A stretch of 64,000 nucleotides of DNA from Panax quinquefolius. Taxonomy: Eukaryota; Streptophyta; Magnoliopsida; Apiales; Araliaceae. The position numbers and the translations under genes were made by a program. This document shows positions 57,890 through 64,000 of this stretch, piece after piece. The stretch lies in contig CM035152.1 in the NCBI GenBank assembly GCA_020205615.1, positions 155,047,669 to 155,111,668 of the forward strand, written 5' to 3'. The notes under the pieces are model-generated. The model saw nothing but the letters and a program-made list of their open reading frames with translations, did no database searches and was not told the origin of the DNA. Position 1 is the first letter of the stretch, and every line of letters starts with the position of its first letter.

Positions 57890-58560
57890 CGCAATGGTTG
57901 CGCATAATGCCTCCGAGGAAGAGATTGCTACTTTTAGAAAGTGGCAAGATGATGCATAGTTGGCTCAATGCATCATGCTCGTATCCATAAATAACAAGCT
58001 TGATGTCGACTGAAACTATGGATACTTCTACTATACTCCCGCACGTCAAGTAGTTGATGGTGAGGAAAGTAGGGTGATAGATGTCGAGATATCTAAGGAG
58101 CTCTTCCGATCTAGAATGGCCAATGGCACTATATAGTGCGAGAAAAAGTTCTTAACATAATCAATTTGATTGATCGATTAGACAACTGGTTTTGTCATGG
58201 ATGGAGAGTTGAGCCAAGATTTGATCTTGCACTCACTCCCTGACTCCTTTCACAATTGTTGTGAATTTTCATATGAACAAGCTAGATATCGGCCTTCACC
58301 GATTTGCTTAACATGTTGAAAAATGTTGAGAGTCACTTTCCAACCAAGAAAGATCAAGTCTTCTTGGTAGGGGCCAAAGGATCTTCCGAAAAAAGAAGAA
58401 TGATTCAAAGAAGGTAAATAGAAAGGCAAAAACAAAGGATAATAAGAACAAAAGCGATACGGATAGCAAAGGAGTTTGCTTCCACCGCAATAAGCACGAC
58501 ACTTTGGAAAGAAATCATGAGAAGCATCTTGCGAGAGGCTAACCAAAGAAGCTTAGTGAA
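57890..58560 (+). pseudogene. Copia F gag remnant
   Basis: Plus-strand fragments read VAHNASEEEIATFRKWQDDA, LPDSFHNC, a KMLRVTFQPRK-like segment, a Lys-rich linker (KNRKAKTKDNKNKSDTDSKG) and VCFHRNKHDTLERNHEKH, a zinc knuckle with lost cysteines. Stops and shifts occur every few dozen codons and the central gag is shortened. The overlapping minus frames at 58250-58546 are shadows. Confidence 0.75.
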
Positions 58561-58715
58561 GTTTCGATTCAATCGATTTTGTTCATGATTGAAATAAATT
58601 TTCTTTAAGTCAAGGTTCTACTTGGGTATAGGATACTGACTTTGGTTATCATAAATATAGATTTATGAAGGGACCAAGCGAGTAGAAAGCTAAACAAAGA
58701 TAAATAATCTTATGT

Positions 58716-59660
58716 GTGGGAAATGAAGTAAAAGTTGCTACATTAGCCATAGGAACTTATTGTTTAGCAATGCCTACGGGCAAATCTATTAAGTCAATAA
58801 GTTGTTATTGTATTCCAGTTCTCGTTGAAAACATTATTTCTATTTTATTGTTGGACAATGAAATCTTTGGTATTATAATTAAGAACAATTGTTGTTCTAT
58901 TTATAATAATAATGTCTTGTATAGAACTGGAATATTACTTAATAAATTTTGTATACTTGACTTACGTGAAAAATATATTTTGCAAATTGAACAAACTAGT
59001 ATAAGAAAAGGAGATGATCATTCAAAGAGTTGAATGTGTTTATTTGTTGAAATACAAGTCTGAATTAATTGAAAGGTTCAAACAATTCAAAAGTGAAACA
59101 AATTGGCAATGTATTAAGATTCTTTGATTAGATCAAGGGATAAATACTTGTGCAATAAGTTTCTAGATCATCTCAAATAGTTTTCTCATAATGGACATAT
59201 CCTAATATGCAATAATTGATTGATGTATCTGAATGAAAAATCGTACCTTGTTGGACATGGTGCGGTCCATAATGATTTTACTGACATTTCAGTATCCTTC
59301 TGGGATAATGTCCTAAAAATGGCTGCATATCTACGAAAATGGTAACCTCAAAATCCATTTAAGACTCCATAAAAGTTATGGATGGGGGAGGATTCCTAAT
59401 CTTAAGTATGTTAAGATAAGGGGTTGTCCAACTTATGTGAAAAGGTTTCAAAAGATAAGCTTGGGACCAGATTTGACAAGTGTCGATTTGTGGGACATCC
59501 TAAAGTAAGTTTAGGGTATATGTTCTATAATTCTACTTAGCAAAAGGTGTTTGTTACGAAACACGCTTCCTTCTAAGATAAAGGTGTTTATCATTGAAGG
59601 ACTAGTGGGAGGATAATAGATCTTGAAGAGTTCAAGAACCACAAAATACTATAAGTCAAA
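58716..59660 (+). pseudogene. Copia F protease end, GAG-pre-integrase and integrase remnants
   Basis: The 105-codon frame at 58716-59033 has IGTYCLAMPTGKS, YCIPVLVENIISILLLDNE, GIIIKNNCCSIYNNNVLYRT and LNKFCILDLREKYILQIEQT, matching the GAG-pre-integrase region of I (40543-40300). Later fragments (LLKYKSELIERFKQFKSETN, GYMFYNST, VFVTKHASF) come from the integrase core and its end. No catalytic triad can be assembled. Confidence 0.78.
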
Positions 59661-59869
59661 TAAGAGGAACCTCAGTAGATAGACTCTATTATACCACAAC
59701 CGAATCGTAAGTGCGGAATAGTCACAGAAGATACCTAGGAGGTATGGATTCATCATGGATGATGATGATGAGTGTACGCATCATAGAAGATGATGATCCG
59801 AGTTACATTCGATGAGTAAGACTTCTAGTGTGTACAAAGGAGACGATTGGGATGCAGTGACATTCCTAA

Positions 59870-60730
59870 TATTATATGTTGATATACTACGATAAGGAAT
59901 GACATACCAATGCTACAATCAAGAAAAGATAAAGTTGTCTAAACATTCCTCCATGAATGATTTGGAAGAGTATCTTAATTGGGGATATAAATCTATATAG
60001 ATAGATTTAAGAGGATGCTCGACTTAACCCAAAGAACGTATATTCATTTGATGCTAAAGTCGTTTAGCATGGCAAACTCCAAGAGATGTCTCATGTCGAT
60101 GAGCTATGGAGTGTATCTCTTTAATAGTCCCCATAGACTCCGGAGAGAGAGAGATCGCATGAGTGACAATCATGTATGCAATGAAATGTACGAGACACGA
60201 TGTTGATCGGTCATATTCGGAGAAGATCAACATAAAGACGGTGAAAAACATCTTAAAGTTCTTAACCCAAGCACTAAGGATGTGAGCATACATGGTGGGT
60301 CCGAATTAAAACTAGAGGGCTTAACAGACTCAAGTTTTTCAGACAGACCAAGACGATAGAAAAATCCACTTTCAGGTAAAGGGTTACCTTGAACAGTGGT
60401 GCAGTGAATTGAAAAGGTTCCAAACAGCAAAGAGTTATTGGTTTAGTGACAAAGACAAAGTATATAGCTATAAATGAAGCTGCAAGTTGATTGTTTGGAT
60501 TAAAAGTTCATTACAGAACTAGGAATAGTTCCTAAATCTCATCTTGGATCTAAACATGTGTTGTGGCACTTTCATTTGATTATAAGAATCATTGAAAGAT
60601 GGGAAATCACTATAGAGATAGTGGAATCTCATGAAAAACATTACATATCCATTAACTAAAGCTTATCCAACAGCAGGATAATCCTCACTTAGAGAAGAAG
60701 AGTATGAGATACCATGACGATTGGCTTTAG
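59870..60730 (+). pseudogene. Copia F RT C-terminus and RNase H remnants
   Basis: Fragments: a broken YYMLIYYDKE in place of LYVDDIL, MLDLTQRTYIHLMLKSFSMA (60015 on), GGSELKLEGLTDSSFSD, KFITELGIVPKSHLGSKHVL and WHFHLIIRIIER, all from the end of copia pol. The first half of RT is missing; it is deleted between about 59800 and 59870. The polypurine tract follows directly. Confidence 0.78.
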
Positions 60731-60744
60731 TGCAAGTGGGAGAT
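60731..60744 (+). promoter_or_regulatory. Polypurine tract of copia F
   Basis: TGCAAGTGGGAGAT directly before the 3' LTR; intact despite the dead coding region. Confidence 0.85.
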
Positions 60745-62622
60745 TGAAAGTAGTATGCACACAAGCCAATCATGTTTGATGATAAAGCATATACTTTGTA
60801 ACAATCTTATTCATTTATTAATAAAAAGTATTAATTTATTAAAGGCTTTTAATTATCTACACGATCTTTGTTTTTATAATATGTGATAAACCCATAGTTT
60901 TAAGCAATGCTTTTAGAATAATGATGATGATCATTCTAATGAGATCTAAATTCTTAGAAAGCTTAAAACTAAAATAGTTCCCAATCATTGGATTACTAAA
61001 TTGGGGATTAGTGAATCCGGATAGATTGGTACATCGTTCTTTCTCATTGGATGAGGATGATTGATCTCATGATCATTTGTGTGGAGACACTAAAGCAAGT
61101 ATGTAGGTGCTTATTAGAGAATAAGTTCACCTGAGCGTTGGCTCGCTAAGGAATACCTAATGGAGTTTTATTTGTGCATCAATAGGAATTCTGTGAGTGA
61201 TAGTAGTCTAAGTAATCCTTGGACTTGAGATCATCATAGTATCTTGTGTATGATGAGTTATACTTTGACTTATTCCTTAAGACCCTTAGGGTATATCAAA
61301 GGGTATGCTTGGGTATAATAAGTTGTATATGGAGATAATGTATGATCAATAAAGAATCTACCACTTCAATAAAAGAAGAGAAATGTCCTATGTGATTCGA
61401 TAAATGACAACCCAAAGAGTCCTCGGCGGCGAGAATGAAATTAGAAAAGAAGTTTCTAATTTGCATTATTTGAGTTGTACATTTAAGGATCGAAATACAT
61501 ATAATTAAATAAAATAAGACTTGACAATGAATTCCATGTCTTATATTTAATTGGGACATTGTATGGTGGAAGGATTGAATTATGCGGTAACTATTTACTC
61601 AAAGGTTCTTTAATGATTAATGTTGAAATCTATATTATCCGGAAAGTCGTTGATCGCTAGGGAGGCTTATCCTATTGTAGAATAAATATTATTTATTTAA
61701 ATAAATTAATTGTTTAATTTATTTATTTAAATAAGATTAAATTGTTCTAATTGATTTATTCACAACCTAGGTTTAATATGGAGAACCTAAAGGGTCACAC
61801 CATAAAAGGAAGAATAATTATTTAAGAAGTTAATGACATAATCGTAATAATATGTTATGTATATTTAATTTAATCTATGGTTATAGAATAAATTAAATAG
61901 CTTAATATTTATTATTTAATATTTTAGAAATATTAAATATAAATTAATAAGAGGAGTCTTATTAATATTATTACAATTATTATTATTTTAATTTCTAAAA
62001 GAGTTTAGGAATTAATTTAATATAAGTACTCTCATTTATTCCTAATTGGATTAGGAAGGAAAATTAGTTAAAGGAGTTTAATTAATTATCCCTAATAAGA
62101 TTAGGGAGCTTAATTAATTAAAAGAATTAATTAATTAAAACCCAATTCCTTAATTGTTAAGGTGGGTTGCCCACATCTATAAATAAGAGGAGTCTTATTA
62201 TGGGTGGTATGGGTTGTTGACTTTAACAACTACGTAATAATTCCAATTAGTTGGAGAGTACTCCCTTTCTATAGAGATAGAAAAACTAGGGTTTAGCCAA
62301 CCACCCATCTTCTTGAATTCTTATTTTTCCTTGGTGGATCACCTCTAGAGGCCAAACATATGGGTGGCTAACGTTGATCAAAGGAAGGAACAAAACCCCG
62401 GTGGATTCAAGTTGAACGCGAAAGGATTTGGAGGTGAACTTGTACCTGAGGAAGCTCGATCTTCAAGGGTATGATTTTATTCTTTATCTTTTCGTTAAAT
62501 TAATAATTATGCATAAAGGGTGATCCGGGTATATGGTTTGTAAAATTTAAACTTTGATTTTTACACGCTTCCGCATTATTTTTTGCAATTTGATTGCGCC
62601 CATGAATATTACAAACCTAACA
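60745..62622 (+). repeat. 3' LTR of copia F (1878 bp)
   Basis: TGAAAGTAGTATGCACACAA to ACAAACCTAACA. It is nearly identical to 53473-55354. Differences cluster at 60860, 61034, 61180 and 61430 as small indels and substitution groups rather than an even spread. Confidence 0.93.
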
Positions 62623-62789
62623 ATATGATCCCTGGCTGAGATGTGAGACAAGAACTAGGAGGGGAGAGAGGGGGAATTCCTTCGCTAGTATGACATACCT
62701 AAGTTTATTTGGTATTTAATTGGTCGGTCAGAGTATAGGGGTAATATATGATATGTCAATTAACCCTTGTTTTGTGGCAGTGTTTGAAA

Positions 62790-64000
62790 ATGGCATCTGA
62801 AAATGTCGAGATAAGCAATGAAGCACATGAGACCGTTGAGTCACCAACGATCAATGCCCAGGATAATGTGCATCAGGAAGACAATAATCCTCAGGTAAAC
62901 AACAACACCGATCAGATGATGAACGATGGGATGTTTAGAGGATTTATGTAATTCATGCAACATCAGGCGAGAGAGACTTCGGTTCAAAATACAGGTGGAA
63001 ACACTGGCAACTCTCGGATGGTCACCTCTAAGCAATTCAAGGAGCTGGGACCACCAGAGTTTTTGAGAGAGCCAAAACCACTTAAGGCGGAGATATGGAT
63101 AAAGTTGATCACCAAGGTATTTGATGTCTTGGGATGCTCCAAGAAGAAAAAGGTTCCTTTTTCCACCTTCATGTTGCGAGGAGAGGCATATTACTGGTGG
63201 GAATCAGTAAAACGTACTCAGCTTGCCGCACTGAAGATGTCTTAGGAGAAGTTCCAAGAACTGTTCAACGACAAGTATTTTCCCGAAAGTTTTTGTTATA
63301 TGAAGGAGGTAGAGTTCATCATGTTGGAGCAAAACAATATGACTGTATCGCAATACGAGGCAAAGTTTGCGGAGTTGTTCCGGTTTGCATCCCATTTGGT
63401 TGATAATGAGGAGAGAATGACATGGATGTTTCTAAGAGGTTTGAAACCTGAGAAACGTCAATACCTCATTTCTCACAAACGTTGTTTATATTCAGATGTT
63501 GTGAATAGGGCTCAGTTATTGGAGAACGATAATGAGCCATCCCAACCAAAAGATAATGAACAATAACACGATAATAATCGTACCGGTGGCAACGGCCATT
63601 GGAACAACGATAACCATCGTGAAGGAAATTATCAGGCAAGAAATGGTAACCACTTCGGTGGTAATCATGGCAAAGATAATAGAAGAAATAATTTAAGTGG
63701 AAAATTTAAGAAGAGAAGATTTAACAATGATGGGAAGACGTCGGCAGCAGCACCAGCACCAGCAACAAATTTTAGGGGAGGAGAACGACCGCCAATTAGA
63801 TGCTACAGATGCGGAGAGGAGGGACACATAAATCCAAATTGTTCACAGCCTTCCAAGGTATGTTTTAGTTATGAAAAAGATGGTCACATAGCTCGATTTT
63901 TTCTTATAGCAAAATCAATTCTAGCTGGGACGGTGGCACCAAAGGCGGATACGGACAAAACAAAGTCGGTGATTTCAGGAAGAGCATTTTTTGTGACTTC
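62790..64000 (+). pseudogene. Element E gag and start of protease, three nonsense codons
   Basis: From ATG 62790 (MASENVEISNEAHETVESP) one frame can be read to the window end, broken only by TAA at 62949, TAG at 63243 and TAA at 63564. Compared with B gag, the first two replace CAA/CAG (GFM-Q-FMQHQ) and TGG (KMS-W-E), so all look like C-to-T or G-to-A changes. The capsid region has KQFKELGPPEF, WIKLITKVFDVLGC, EAYYWWESVKRTQ and NNMTVSQYEAKFAELFRF. A Gly/Asn/Lys-rich linker leads to the zinc knuckle CYRCGEEGHINPNC (residues 338-351) and a second knuckle with lost cysteines (CFSYEKDGHIARFF). The end (SGRAFFVT) enters protease. Confidence 0.92.

Larger units (their letters stand above)
53473..62622 (+). 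mobile_element. Ty1/copia element F, 9150 bp, complete ends, dead coding region
   Basis: LTRs 53473-55354 and 60745-62622, flanked by the 5 bp duplication ATATG (53468-53472 and 62623-62627). It has a decayed primer-binding site at 55355-55372, a repetitive 5' leader, gag and pol remnants in plus orientation, and polypurine tract 60731-60744. The LTRs look about 97% alike, differing mostly by a few clustered changes, whereas the coding region is full of stops and deletions. This suggests a non-autonomous element moved by a relative's proteins. Confidence 0.92.
50226..64000 (+). mobile_element. Gypsy element E (plus), 5' part; continues beyond the window
   Basis: Plus orientation: 5' LTR 50226-53447, primer-binding site 53450-53461, leader, gag from 62790, start of protease at the window end. 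Copia F (53473-62622) is inserted 11 bp after the primer-binding site. E itself is inserted in copia LTR G. It is the same family as A-D but in the opposite direction to A and B. Confidence 0.92.

Noticed and set aside
1..64000. CRISPR arrays, bacterial operons, ribosome binding sites
   Set aside because: Direct repeats here are LTR leader minisatellites without spacer logic; all proteins are plant transposon types, so prokaryotic features do not apply.
1..64000. tRNA or rRNA genes
   Set aside because: I found no convincing B-box or cloverleaf and no rRNA wording; the tRNA-like strings near 45676 and 53450 are primer-binding sites.
22092..64000. Endogenous plant pararetrovirus (caulimovirid) as the source of RT sequences
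   Set aside because: LTRs, polypurine tracts, integrases with the DDE motif and 5 bp duplications show gypsy and copia retrotransposons; no movement or coat protein is visible.

Overview
This window looks like an intergenic, heterochromatin-like stretch of a flowering-plant nuclear genome, probably a eudicot. The evidence is high A+T, plant Ty3/gypsy and Ty1/copia pol proteins, primer-binding sites matching plant initiator tRNA-Met, a FAR1/FHY3-type pseudogene, and CACTA, hAT-like and foldback elements. I see no intact host gene. All functional names come from motif reading; no database search was run.

Left third (1-22091). The tail of a gypsy LTR (1-42) is followed by an unexplained GC-richer segment (43-854), a minus-strand gypsy LTR (855-3449), a CACTA-like terminal fragment (3450-4037) and a plus-strand gypsy LTR (4038-8070) that carries a 1.4 kb foldback hairpin. 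Next come a TIR element holding a captured-looking fragment (8394-9695), the C-terminal scrap of an hAT transposase (9864-10001) and a second 1 kb foldback (9996-11018) whose TIRs are related to those of the 8394 element. From 11 to 17.5 kb there is mostly simple-sequence intergenic DNA. From 17.5 to 18.6 kb there is a field of short palindromes with a miRNA-precursor-like hairpin inside it. A FAR1-like pseudogene on the minus strand (18760-20885) is broken by a 323 bp CACTA MITE.

Right two thirds (22092-64000) is one deep nest of LTR retrotransposons, resolved here by LTR ends and target-site duplications. Gypsy element A (minus; 3' LTR 22092-24475) had its integrase split by gypsy element B (minus; 25419-48385; TSD TACAA). 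B was invaded in its nucleocapsid/protease junction by gypsy element C (33745-44433; TSD TAGGT) and in its RT by plus-strand element D (29581-32452, now only a 3' end). C contains a plus-strand LTR piece H (35455-36108), which contains copia element I (36109-41757, minus). A is also cut in its RT active-site codons by a copia LTR G (49828-50225). G holds plus-strand gypsy element E (50226 to beyond the window), and copia element F (53473-62622; TSD ATATG) sits just after the primer-binding site of E. A, B, C, D, E, H, J and K share one LTR family, TGTAAGACC...GCGTCACA, with long (2.4-3.2 kb) LTRs and a Tekay/Del-like pol.

Most interesting points. (1) The shared gypsy LTR has a TATA box, then about 150 nt later an AG|GTAAGGG donor, and near its end a pyrimidine tract plus CTCTTCAG acceptor. 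This predicts a 1.2-1.6 kb intron inside the LTR leader, and the variable tandem repeats of the family lie inside it. (2) Copia F has nearly identical LTRs but a thoroughly dead coding region, suggesting recent mobilisation in trans. (3) A 58-nt-arm hairpin at 18242-18369 looks like a small-RNA precursor. (4) Two related kilobase-scale foldback families are present.
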